A stretch of 18,945 nucleotides of DNA from Beroe ovata (lineage: Eukaryota > Ctenophora > Nuda > Beroida > Beroidae). Shown here piece after piece: positions 1 through 9,201 of the stretch (the stretch's first letter is position 1; each line of letters begins with the position of its first letter). A model generated the notes under the pieces. The model did no database searches. It was not told the DNA's origin and was given only the letters and a program-made list of their open reading frames with translations. The position numbers and the translations under genes are program-made. The stretch spans positions 257,902 through 276,846 of the forward strand of contig CAMPET010000026.1 of assembly GCA_946803715.1 (NCBI GenBank), written 5' to 3'.

Positions 1-15
1 GGGGGGGGGGGGGGG
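1..15. repeat. Poly-G homopolymer at window edge
   Basis: Fifteen consecutive G bases open the window. Nothing nearby is similarly G-rich. It could be a true homopolymer or an assembly-edge artefact. It lies past the last visible exon of the M16 protease gene, in what should be its fourth intron, so the missing exons cannot be located from here. Confidence 0.8.
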
Positions 16-168
16 TGAAGTGCTCCTTCGTCAATATCATTACATCGGAAAACACATCAGTGGTGAAATTATTGATCAGCCATCATCTATCATGGAATGA
101 GGAGGATTGAGGAGGATTTATGAGCAAGTTCGCCTAAAGAAGAGGAGTCACGCTGTCACAGCATATAC

Positions 169-981
169 CTGCCATAGGTGTTTCTCTGTCACTGACAAGA
201 GTTATCCTGAGACTGTTGTTACGGAGAGTAATGGCCCGATATTCACGGTCATCAAAATCTGACTTTATCACGGTGTGTCGGGAACTGTGGTTCTGAGAGG
301 CATGGACCGGTCACAGGTCGAAAATGTGGGACGTGGGGCAAGTCATTTTCACAATGGTTGGAGAGATCATATTGTTGGTAGAGAACTTACCAGGGTGATG
401 TAGGTGATGGCACATATGATAAGGATAAGAGTGACAAGGAGGATGGACAGAACTGGAATGTAAAACCTTTTCCGGGTCACTGTTGTTCTCCACTGAAATA
501 TACACATGTTGACACCGCGCCACTATAACACGTTGAATCCTACAATTATTAAAAGCTTGACACAATATAGAATTGACATTTTTAAATCTCAAAACGCATA
601 TCTTGACACCACTCTACTCTGACGGCTGACATCATTGCACCTTGACACCGCTACGCCAGGACACCGCTGTTCCTCAATAGAGTAGGACCTACTTGATGGA
701 GAGCGATTCCAACTCTTCTGCCGAGTGTTGGGCGTGCTGACACATCCTCCTCTAGACCGGAGTAGGCGACTGTCACATTCTGAGGGAGAACAGACCTTGA
801 TAGTTAGTCCACTATGATGAATTTAATAAATGATATTCTCATGGGTGCTCCTTCACGCGATGCTAAGCGACTGAGGTGCTAGAAATTCAGGGTATATTGA
901 CACCGCATTACTCTTTGCTCATCACATGACACCAGTATATCTCACCTCTAATCCAACATCCACCTCATAGCTATCCGTCAT
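169..981 (-). CDS. Membrane-anchored M16 (insulinase/nardilysin-type) metallopeptidase, 5' part only
   Basis: Four minus-strand exons can be joined: 981-946, 779-693, 492-391 and 292-169. The first three junctions are phase 0, and all introns have GT-AG ends (donors gtgaga, gtaggt, gtaagt, gtatat). They encode 115 full codons with a split codon at the end. Residues 1-50 are a mostly polar cytoplasmic tail ending in a basic TRKR stretch. Residues about 52-75 form one strong hydrophobic helix (VLSILLVTLILIICAITYI), followed at once by a glycosylation sequon NHS. Residues from about 84 match the start of the M16 peptidase fold as in insulin-degrading enzyme and nardilysin (KS..D.REYR.I.L.N, then LVSDRET). 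By family the product is a zinc endopeptidase. Basic flank inside and sequon outside indicate a type II anchor with the protease domain outside the cytosol (inference). The HxxEH zinc site and the rest lie beyond base 1. The ATG has a GAAAC context. Family call is good; enzyme subtype is unsure. Confidence 0.8.
509..940. repeat. Dispersed TTGACACC(G/A)C motifs in M16 introns
   Basis: The decamer TTGACACCGC or TTGACACCAC occurs at 509-518, 603-612, 642-651 and 897-906, with partial copies near 658 and 928. All fall in introns of the M16 gene and none in its exons. The same core returns in an ABCG5-like intron (4675-4845), and a related TAGACACCAC core sits in the 41-bp minisatellite at 17537-17731. 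No open frame or structure explains it. Confidence 0.7.
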
Positions 982-1351
982 GTTTCCCCGCCTTACATCC
1001 TATAGTGGATACTGGGGATCGCCCGTTGCTGCTGCTGCTGCTGTGAGTGAAGGGCTGTCATAGATCTCGATAACATGAATAGGAAATAGAGATCACATCT
1101 CGTATCAATAAGCGAGTTTGATAAGGAAATAGGGTCAAAATACAGGACGGTCATATTACTTGACAGCAGCTAATGAAATCACAAAGAGGGGCATGTAACG
1201 TTTAAATGCAATATCAAAAACGAGTTTTCATGCTTAGTCCTCTTTGGCAAATTTGGCGATTGAATTGTGCAATTTTATCGCGTAATTCCAAACTTGGATT
1301 TGGCTACGAGTTTCTCGATCTTATCAAGGTTTGCATATCATCGAGTTTGTG

Positions 1352-1385
1352 TCTATGCCAGCAAACGAGTCTTTACTGGCATAGA
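1352..1385. repeat. Perfect 10-bp inverted repeat (hairpin)
   Basis: TCTATGCCAG at 1352-1361 is the exact reverse complement of CTGGCATAGA at 1376-1385, with a 14-base loop. It lies in an AT-rich intergenic stretch inside short overlapping frames with no coding support. It may be a transposon relic, a stem in an unknown transcript, or chance. Confidence 0.6.
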
Positions 1386-1476
1386 AACCCGTGAAAAAAA
1401 TCTTAGTTTGAAATGGCACAATAAATTGCAAAACCACCAATCACCGTAGAAATGAAATCGAGCTATACGTACAAAT

Positions 1477-1512
1477 TTCATTAATAACTTCATTATTAAC
1501 TTCATTAATAAC
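1477..1512. repeat. 12-bp tandem repeat, three units
   Basis: Three consecutive units read TTCATTAATAAC, TTCATTATTAAC and TTCATTAATAAC. Two mismatches in the middle unit are the only differences. A simple AT-rich minisatellite in intergenic DNA with no visible role. Confidence 0.85.
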
Positions 1513-3038
1513 GTGATTATATGACAATTGAGCAAGTTAATCTAAAAGTCGTCAAAATAAAGAAGGCAATTACATAATTAGTTAATTAATGTCGAGAATC
1601 ATGTTAATTCTCAGATATGACAAGTGAAAGGATATATCAAGTCAGGGATTTGAGAATTTGATTTGTTGAGTTAACAAAGCGACAATTTAGATAAGAACGG
1701 TTTATTTCGATAGCAGATTCAACTTTTAACACTTATAATTGAAGTGGAAATTAGGTAAATTGCGATGGTAATTACCCTAATTAACGATTCAGTTTCGTGC
1801 ATACCTACATATATGATATACAAGACACAGCTGTGGAGTATTATAATAGACGGGGGCTGTATATAAAACGATATCAGAGAGTCGGCCGGGCGTTCCACCA
1901 TTGCCCATATATGGGATAATGGGAGCATTCTCTCAAATAACAAGAGACAAAATGAATGCACTCGTTGATTATCATGGTAAGAAACAGAGTAGGTACGTCA
2001 GATCTCGTACATCACACGCTGCCCCTCTATAATTACAATCAGCAGGGAAGCCCAATCATTATGAACACTACAAAGGCACAAAGAGATGCTGCCCGTGGGA
2101 CTGAAAGAGGTGAAACAGTCAAATCTTGACTCTCCACACGATCTCGACTCCCCGTAACCATTACCAATGAACACGATTGAAAACCAGCGACGTGACTAGC
2201 AGCATGAATACCTTTACTGAATGTATAACACCATGCATATATTGGACACAATGTAACATGTTCAATTGTGACCACTGATCAGTTGCCCCAGTTTTACGCT
2301 ACGATATAATAGCCTACGCATAAAAGCAATGGCTAAGTCAGGAGTGGGTCCTATCTAGCATTTACGATAGGTTGTAGTTTCCGCCAGTATTAACGCATCG
2401 AGAGTAACGCATTATGGTGTTCAGAGAACGCATACGTGTAAATACAAAGAGTTACACCATCGTATCATACAACAGCCAAAACTGTATTCGCAACGTCACT
2501 GAGAAACATAGTTTCATTAAAATATGCGAATTTCATTGAAAAGGAATAATGACTCAGTTCCCATTTGAATTTAATGAAATATGGAGCAGGATAGTGGTAA
2601 TAGAACTATTTTTACAGGCGATTGCAGGTAGGCAATGCCAACAATCATATTGTAGTCACTGTGCTCGTACTGTGTAATTTAGGTAGGTAATTTAGAAAGG
2701 CACCTGTCACTACTCATTCCAGGAGGAGAGTAATGGGCAGTGCTGTGAAATGTATAAAATTGTATACGCTATACTGTAGGTATACATTGTATAGTGTAGG
2801 TACCAATATTACAATTAGCATTTGTGTCCGTCGTAAATATAACAGTGCGTAGATAGTGACAAAATTGCAATGGGATTTGGCATAGCAGGCAAGCAAGCAA
2901 GGTAATAAAACGAAGTACATTTCATGGTATAGGTAGTGACACTATACATACATATGCTACGGTAGTATAGAGAAGAGTAAACTCCATATACACGCATAGG
3001 TAGGCAAAATAGTTACACTAAAGGTACAATACACATGC

Positions 3039-3149
3039 ATTATCACCCCCTTGCCCTCTGGCTACTATTGAAGCGGAGCGATTGAATTTTGCTAAAAAAG
3101 CTGCTCAAAAGTACTAGCAAACGTGCCCGCGCGTACAGGGGGTGATAAT
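3039..3149. mobile_element. Small non-autonomous terminal-inverted-repeat element (MITE-like)
   Basis: ATTATCACCCCCT at 3039-3051 is the exact reverse complement of AGGGGGTGATAAT at 3137-3149, giving 13-bp terminal inverted repeats around a 111-bp unit with no open frame. If the outer AT on each side is taken as a 2-bp target duplication, the repeats are 11 bp. The interior is mixed, with a GC-rich CGCGCG patch near the right end. The size and structure fit a MITE. Only one copy is in the window, so mobility cannot be shown. Confidence 0.5.
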
Positions 3150-3574
3150 AAACAGGCATAGGTACAAAGGTAGGTACTTACCAACCTAACTGCAATTTTG
3201 TACAATGTTATTCAGCTTTAGGTACCTACCCATGAGCGCAAGAACTGAGAAGGTATCTTTGTGTGTTCAAACAACAATAATATGAACAGAGCACCGGACA
3301 GCATTTAGTTCAAACCGCTAATTCAATAGAGTAGGTACCTAATAGAGAGCTATAATTGTATCGTACTAATCTGTGACCAACACGATTTAGTACAAACATG
3401 CACTAACCAAGTTCGCATAATTTGTGTGTAGTGTTATACCTACACTTTGCGTGTGCCGTGTATTTTGGAAAGCGAATTCATGGCCAATTAGCGAAATGAG
3501 ACGTTGAGAAATTAATTGTTCCTACAAGAGGTGCACGGAAGTGGAAAATCTATGAATGGCTAATATCATCCAAA

Positions 3575-3867
3575 CTAAAGCACATCATCGAAACCTATAA
3601 AAGACAAATTTGAATTTTGATAGATTGATCGGAAATTACTACATTGCCAGTTGCTTGACAAAATCGATTCAAGTCAAACATACCTGAAAAGTTGACAACT
3701 GCTTTCATCATCCTGAACTTGATTAAAGGGAGAGACAATCTTGGGAAGGAAGAATATTCAAAACTCGGAAATCGAACCAAAAAGTCGGAATACTGAAGAA
3801 TAATCTGCGATTGCCTGGCCAACACAGATCTATATTCTATCAGTTTCTCAATGGTCATTATGACCAT
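3575..3867 (-). CDS. Possible two-exon small protein, unrecognised
   Basis: The start is the ATG at 3867. Exon 1 (3867-3684, 61 codons plus one base) ends at a good donor (CAG|gtatgt). An acceptor after a T-rich stretch (tttatag) at 3595-3596 opens exon 2 (3594-3575), which adds FDDVL and a stop. The predicted 67-aa product has an N-terminal helix-like EKLIEYRSVLARQ stretch and a basic, hydrophobic middle. I see no signal peptide or known domain. The start is about 350 bp from the divergent ATG at 4214, with CpG-bearing DNA between. Support is limited to splice signals and an open frame, so it may be spurious. Confidence 0.3.
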
Positions 3868-4213
3868 TGTCAAAGAATCGTCACATTCGATAAGTGTGCA
3901 TTAAAGAAACGGAGAAGCTATACACTCGATGTGCACGAACGAAATAATGTACACGAATGATGACATCTATACACACCGGACGTTACATTCCTTCTAGAAT
4001 AGTCGCAGTCACGTGATCTGACAATTTAGAACGCGCGACGCGCGCTCATGGGCGGGCTTTCAGAAAGGACCTGAAATTTCGCAACCGCGACTTACGCTGT
4101 CGAAGCTTGAGTTCATAATTGATTTTCGATTTGCCATAACGCATCAATTTCTTTGTTCCTGCGTTCGTCACGTTGTTTCGATAAGAGACGATTGTTTGCG
4201 AAAGTAGAATCTG
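3868..4213. promoter_or_regulatory. Possible bidirectional, CpG-bearing promoter
   Basis: The stretch between two divergent candidate start codons (minus 3867, plus 4214) is locally richer in CpG than the AT-rich DNA around it, notably a CGCGCGACGCGCGC-like block at 4033-4046 and a GGGCGGGC box at 4050-4057. An E-box-like CACGTG lies at 4011-4016. No TATA box is evident. The promoter reading depends on both small flanking gene models, which are weak. Confidence 0.35.
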
Positions 4214-4391
4214 CATGGACCATCAACATTTACTTCATGTGACAGATAAGGAAAATAACGTAAGTGCAAAGATTACTATGACATCAATTCAACAAATATC
4301 CATTTCAACAAGTACGAATTATCCAAAATATGTATAAAGTGAGTTTATTGTAGTCTCTGAAATTTTTCTCTTCCAGCTTCATCGAAAATGA
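4214..4391 (+). CDS. Possible short two-exon transcript with a 19-codon frame
   Basis: An ATG at 4214 opens 15 codons (MDHQHLLHVTDKENN) ending exactly at a consensus donor, gtaagt at 4259. A strong acceptor (ttttctcttccag) ends at 4376, and the joined frame continues LHRK then TGA at 4389-4391. An in-frame stop lies a short way upstream of the ATG. The splice pair is convincing but the frame is tiny, so this could be a non-coding RNA, a 5' UTR, or the first exon of a gene using a more distant acceptor. Its second exon runs toward the 3' end of the ABCG5-like gene on the other strand. Confidence 0.25.
4344..4349 (-). terminator. Polyadenylation signal AATAAA of the ABCG5-like gene
   Basis: TTTATT on the plus strand reads AATAAA on the minus strand, 76 bases past the ABCG5-like stop codon. 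It is the first canonical signal after the stop and a normal 3' UTR distance. Cleavage would be expected around 4320-4335. Confidence 0.6.
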
Positions 4392-4424
4392 CATAATTGA
4401 GAGTAGCATTATCGATCGTCTCTA

Positions 4425-7400
4425 CTACCTTAGGCGTGGTATTCTTATCAGAGAATAGCACAAATGACACGTTAGAATAAGTGCGAATCCGTAGCAAGCG
4501 AGAACCGTAGTATTTGCTATTTTGTCCTGTTCTGCAGTTGGGAATGCCTGTGTCAAATAGTCATCTCCCTGTTGGAACGCACAGTATTCTTCTGCACTGA
4601 AATGGTGCTTTGTGTTACTCATTTGTTCCTCCAGCATCGCAACGCCAACATGAATTCGTATGCCATCTCTCGATACATTGCCCTGACACCACTTAGCTCA
4701 GTAGTTTGACACCACAATGCGTTGACACCACTCGATACATTGCCCTGACATCACTTAGCTCAGTAATTTGACACCATGCTAACACCACTGCACAACAGCC
4801 TCCCTGACACCTTCTCTTTGACACCACTCCTTGCTGACACCACATAATAACCTGCATGTGAGGTTGAGTCCTGTGAACTCGTTGGCAGCTAGAACCGAAC
4901 TAGCGTATCTGTGCATCGATCCATACGATATGATCTCGAAAATAGGGTGAAGATTCTGGAAGTTCCTGAAGAAAACAGAAGTTGCTTGGAGTCTATCTTC
5001 TCAGAAAACTAATTAGAATACCAGCAGATGGGTATTTAGAACGACATCGGTATTACCTCACATAGCCAGATCCCACAGTTATCGAGAGGCTCATCAGCAA
5101 GCTGACTACCCCATTTGCTATCAGTGGATCACTTATGACACCTGAGTGTGAAGTGTAAAGTTTGATTTATACCGCCCCTGATTACTTATCCAATTAACTA
5201 ATTAACAGGAGAATATCCGTATCTCTCGCTCCCTCTCGCTCCCTCTGAGCTCTATTCCCTAGTTCTTGGATGGGTTTTCGGAACAAGTTGCTAAGAATAT
5301 CCTACCTAAGACTATCCTACCTAAGACTCTCATACCTAGGAGCATGATGGAGATAGTTTCTCCCTGTATCATCAAGATGAAGAACACTGCTGTGAAGTAG
5401 ACACACCTCAGCGCGTCCGGGTAGAAACCAACACCCCTGAAGAGAGAGGTGATGACTGATGACTGATGACTGAGCAGAGAATGAACTCTCATGTTTCGTT
5501 CTATGACAAATGGTTCGATACGTGTTTTTTATCAATAATTGTCACTGCGCAGCACCAATCTGGCTGATATCGGGATATCAGGAAGCACATGGCGTGAGTG
5601 TACTCACCAGTAGGCTAGTCCACCGAATAGGAGGGAAGTGAAGAAGGTGAAGGGGATGATGTGGAGGAAGTATGCCAGGATAAAGAGAGATGGGTGGTAC
5701 AAGCCATCCAGGGACTCACGGTAAAAGAGATCGCGCAGAGCCGGGACTGTGGGATTGTGGGGGATGAGTTAGGAGTTATTGCGGATACAGAGATCATCTA
5801 GTAACCAGGAATCATCGAATAAATAATCTAGAAGATCGGGATATTTTGGGGGGATCGATGTTATGTCAGATGTTTCATCTTGTTGATGATAGCCTGAGCT
5901 TACACAGATCGATGGCATTCAATATTCCGAAATATGTGGGCCCGTTCACTATCTGGAAGAGAAGTCCTATCCTGTTCTGCATTCCGGACTGGTCATTTTC
6001 TGGGAAAGAGGAAACATGGGTCACCAATATCAGTCATCTATCAGCGGTGTCAGTGATGACAACAGAATCGTTATTATCCGCACTATCTTACTGGCTTATG
6101 CCGTCTTTTCCATTGTTTCAATTTTCAAAACATTTTCAAGATGACACCTCCCGTCTCACATTTATACAGTGTTGTTTGAACTCACTGAGTCGAAGTATAA
6201 ATCCGAAGATCATTGTAGCAAACATGAGTCCCACTGTGCTTCTCATCCCAAATGCTCGAAGTGATCTCATGACATTCACATTCATCCTCCTGGGTATTGG
6301 GTAAATCACCATTGGTACTCCTACCACCACCATATGACCAGTGTTGGAATGCTGCCAAAAATCAGAGAAAAGGCGGTATTTCCTATTTTAAGAACGGGCA
6401 AGTCCGAAACTCAAAACCCATGCTCTCCCTCCCTCTCTCCCGCACTTACAGTATGACTAGGCCCAGCTTATAGATCAGCTCTGATACAACTGGTTGATGG
6501 TCCAATTTGACAGGTTCGCTCTTCTTGGAATCGAGATCTTGAGACATGGTCGTGTACAGGTCTGACCTGATTGTATAAGAACGCTGTCATAGTGGGGGGG
6601 GTGCTTCAGATAAGGGATTACAGTTTTATAGTACTCAAAAGATGCTTTGAAATTGAAGCGTGAAGGGACTAATGTCACAGAGGTTTTAATTTTCTGGGAA
6701 ATATCGATGAAATCATAGTTTGCATACCGCCGGTAGTTTTGTATGATTTTCTGTACCCTGGCTCCCGACACAGCTTGCCTATCCTGACTGTATCTGTCTA
6801 TACTGACAACGTCAACTGAACAATGTGACATCAGGAATAAAGTTAATAATAAATGTGCTCTAACAATTTGGTGTGATCACAATTCCGCGGTCCGCCAATT
6901 GCAGTCCTATAATTTCTCCAAGTTTCCCTCGATTATCCATTCTCCACCACCCCATGTATTATCACTTAGTTTCAAACTTACAATCAAATTTGAGATGCTA
7001 ACCCATGTGAAGTTAGGAAGTGTATTTAAACTGGTAGCAGGGTTCCAACCCCCTGCAAACTTGGAGGAACTGAGTTTGTTCAATGTATGATAACTCACTG
7101 TAGTGGTCGAGGGGATTCCTAAAGTCCGGGCAGGGATATCCCCACTCCGTGAAGCGTGGTATGAGTTCAGCCCTTGGTCCATGGTAGACCACACCACCCT
7201 CCGACATGAGGGTCACAGTATCGAAGAATGAGAACAACTCCGACCTGAGAGAGAGGGGGTGTGGTTAGGAGTTTGAGGCAGGGATCTGTTGTCAAGATCA
7301 GATATGCATGATCTATAGTAGTTGATCGATGTTTGTTTCTCATACTCATTCCAAATGCTAGCATTGCCACTGGGCATGCACCAATTATACAAACACACAC

Positions 7401-9201
7401 ACACACACACACACACTCTCTCTCTCTCTCTCTCCTTACCGGGGCTGATGTACTGTGGCTATGACGACAATGTTTTTCCGCGATAGTCGTCGGAGGGTAG
7501 ATATGAGGTTATAAGCGTTGAATGTGTCCAGTCCTGTTGTCGGCTCATCCAGCAGGAGTATATCTGAAGAGTGGGACTTTAGGTTTAATTAATTGAAATT
7601 TCGGAAATTCAATAGATTCGTTTATATATGTATAAAATCGGCAGATATTCTTAATGATAACCGGTTGATAATTTTGCAATTTGAATTTGTCCTTTTCAGG
7701 TAACTGGTAATATACAGACGTGTAAATTTGATGAGTTGACATGCGATTGACAGTCTCCGTCTCTCTCCACCACTGATCCCCCTGACAAGACCATCTCCCA
7801 CTCTGCAGTCCTTGACATGGTCAAGTCCTAGCTCCTCCAGTACGTCCGTTACCTTGGTAACACACACAATGAGGTAACGATAATCATCATCAGTCAGCGT
7901 GGTAAAAATTTCCCTTGCCTAATGATACCTATTTAACCGTGGTTTAACAAACAGGTTTTATTGTATATACCCTTGGCTGTAATCTAACTATATCTGTGTT
8001 ACATTTTCCTTGATTGCAAGGATCTAGAACATGATGATAATATATTGATTTAACAACTTCATTTTTCGCAAATTTCCAATAACCTTTTTGAGAAGTAGAT
8101 GGGTATCCTGACCAGGGTAAGCAAGTTTAGCTACAAAGCTGAGAGTTTCGTGAACTGTCAGGTTGGGAAGCAGTCTGTCATGCTGTATGACGTATGCCAG
8201 CTTGCTCTTCACAGTACTCGTGGAGCAGTGTAATCCGTCAATCAGTATCTGATAGATAGTTGCTCCTTCATCAATCTAATCGGCAAACATCAGATAGTAC
8301 ACTCTAGGAAGCTAGAAATCAGATGTTGACCATTCTGAGATCATCATAGGCCATTATTAGTATGGACTACTGCGCTAGACGTCACCTTCCCCTGTTGGTA
8401 GCCCCTATTGTCCAATCTAGCGGATATGGCATCGAGTAGAGTGGTTTTCCCACTCCCACTCCCGCCCAGTATCACACTTAGTTCTCCACTCCTCGCTTGG
8501 AATGAAACATCATCCAGGATACACTGCCCATGGTAGTGCTGGGACGTGCCTGAATGGGGGCCACGTCACAATAAGGCAGTGAATCTCCCCGGTAGAGAAT
8601 TGTGATGTATGTACCGGTAGTAAATTGTGATGTATGTGATGCTTGTACATTGTAGGTACAATGTGCATACAACCCTTGATTCTATTGACACAATTTCCCT
8701 CTTGAAGGCATCCACGGCCAAAGTTTACCCACCTAACCCATCATCTCTTCCTACCTGCCATGCTGCCCAGCTGTCTCTTCAGTGTGGATCTCGAGCTGCA
8801 CGAGGCCATGTTCTGGTTGGAGTCCCTCGCTATTATACGAGATGGTGTCGAGCTGACCGACCTCATGGCAACGAACCGGAACTGCATTGACTCTGGACAG
8901 TGCCTCATGAACACATTCTTAGGGGGAGCGTAGTAGAACAGGTTCTGGATGTCCACCGAGTGAGAAGTGAAATCTTCCTCAAAACCGAATGGTTTTAGGT
9001 CCTGAAATTGTTATACACGGAGGTTACTATCAAAGCATGACGTTTTATCTTCGTATGATGTTGATGTCTTTTTTGAAAATGTTCACATTTTGATTCTCTT
9101 TTTTGTTTAGTTTACCCTGCTTTCGAATTTAAATCCCAGGGTCTGTGCTCTTGTGGCTGACTTTGTATTCAGCACATTACCATGGATGCTCGTGTTGACA
9201 T
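4425..9201 (-). CDS. ABCG5: ABCG5-like ABC half-transporter, 16 exons, 678 aa
   Basis: Exons, 5' to 3': 9201-9181, 9001-8755, 8549-8386, 8248-8084, 7852-7720, 7563-7440, 7244-7099, 6815-6728, 6566-6450, 6289-6186, 5999-5904, 5746-5608, 5436-5336, 5141-5057, 4965-4852, 4617-4425. Every junction is in phase. The nucleotide-binding domain holds Walker A GSGSGKTT (119-126, K124), Q-loop Q166, signature ISGGERRR (225-232), Walker B ILLLDEP (245-251) and H-loop H282. After a linker matching ABCG5 (GYPCP..NP.D.Y, then RVQ.I) come six membrane segments at about 417-436, 449-470, 488-515, 523-548, 555-575 and 651-672. ESLDGLY, NEFTGLNLTC and CAFQQG match recalled human ABCG5 in order and spacing. That family exports sterols as an ABCG5/ABCG8 heterodimer; substrate and partner here are inferred. 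Human ABCG5 is about 651 aa. Weakest points: exon 1 and start codon, and the last acceptor at 4618, where another would add about 17 residues. Confidence 0.92.
4671..4845. repeat. 62-bp tandem repeat and TGACACCAC array in the last ABCG5-like intron
   Basis: The word CGATACATTGCCCTGACA recurs at 4671 and 4733, giving a 62-bp unit present nearly twice (CTTAGCTCAGTA also recurs). Through the intron the nonamer TGACACCAC or close variants appear about nine times. The array fills most of the 234-bp intron 4618-4851 and stops short of both neighbouring exons. It shares its core with the M16 intron motifs at 509-906. Confidence 0.8.
5291..5335 (-). repeat. 15-bp unit in three tandem copies starting at a splice donor
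   Basis: On the minus strand, right after ABCG5-like exon 13, three units follow: GTATGAGAGTCTTAG, GTAGGATAGTCTTAG and GTAGGATATTCTTAG. Each begins with GT and is preceded by TAG, so there are three donor-like sites 15 bases apart. Use of the second or third would add 5 or 10 codons without a stop and with unchanged phase. I took the first donor because it gives the family's normal spacing. Confidence 0.85.
5451..5473. repeat. 7-bp tandem repeat (GATGACT)3 beside a splice acceptor
   Basis: GATGACT is repeated three times, plus two bases, inside the intron just upstream (minus strand) of the acceptor for ABCG5-like exon 13. It lies about 13 bp outside the splice site. A simple microsatellite. 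Confidence 0.85.
7393..7433. repeat. CA/CT compound microsatellite abutting a splice donor
   Basis: A run of CA dinucleotides passes into CT dinucleotides. It ends next to the donor of ABCG5-like exon 6 (exon edge 7440), so the transcript reads gtaag, then a GA run, then a GU run. Long GU runs near donors are known binding sites for splicing regulators such as TDP-43/CELF-type proteins; relevance here is inference. Confidence 0.9.
8643..8664. repeat. Short palindromic TACATTGTAGGTACAATGT element
   Basis: ACATTGTA and TACAATGT are exact reverse complements separated by GG, in an ABCG5-like intron. The same GTAGGTACAATGT word occurs at 18620-18635 and GTAGGTAC-type words cluster at 2750-3345, so it belongs to a dispersed family in this window. 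Confidence 0.6.

Larger units (their letters stand above)
990..3570. other. Intergenic region without a convincing gene
   Basis: Short frames exist on both strands (for example minus 1961-1719 and 2275-2039) but they lack family motifs, biased composition or paired splice sites. The stretch holds a (TGC)5 run at 1027-1041, a perfect 10-bp inverted repeat at 1352-1385, three 12-bp units at 1477-1512, a terminal-inverted-repeat element at 3039-3149, and many TAGGTA/GTAGGTAC words between about 2680 and 3345, including two perfect TAGGTACCTA palindromes. The first bases next to 981 should include the M16 promoter, but I see no TATA box. Confidence 0.6.

Noticed and set aside
17-259. Plus-strand frame reading KKRSHAVTAYTCHRC and similar, with one TGA inside
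   Set aside because: It is antisense to the M16 exon 292-169, whose minus-strand translation matches a known family with correct splice sites.
311-592. Minus-strand 93-codon frame
   Set aside because: It is in the wrong frame across the transmembrane exon 492-391 and runs through two introns.
1719-2275. Minus-strand frames 1961-1719 and 2275-2039 as small genes
   Set aside because: They have no motif, no paired splice sites, and composition like translated AT-rich spacer.
4618-4680. Longer last ABCG5-like exon using an acceptor near 4667
   Set aside because: It is in frame but adds about 17 residues absent from the family; the acceptor at 4618-4619 gives the same spacing as human ABCG5 from NLTC to CAF.
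5846-6304. Plus-strand 152-codon frame
   Set aside because: It is antisense to two ABCG5-like exons and the intron between them; no family motif.
6475-6831. Minus-strand 118-codon frame as a separate gene
   Set aside because: Only its first part is exon (6815-6728); the rest is intron and the next exon in another frame.
8627-8890. Plus-strand 87-codon frame
   Set aside because: It is a shadow of ABCG5-like exon 2 and its flanking intron.
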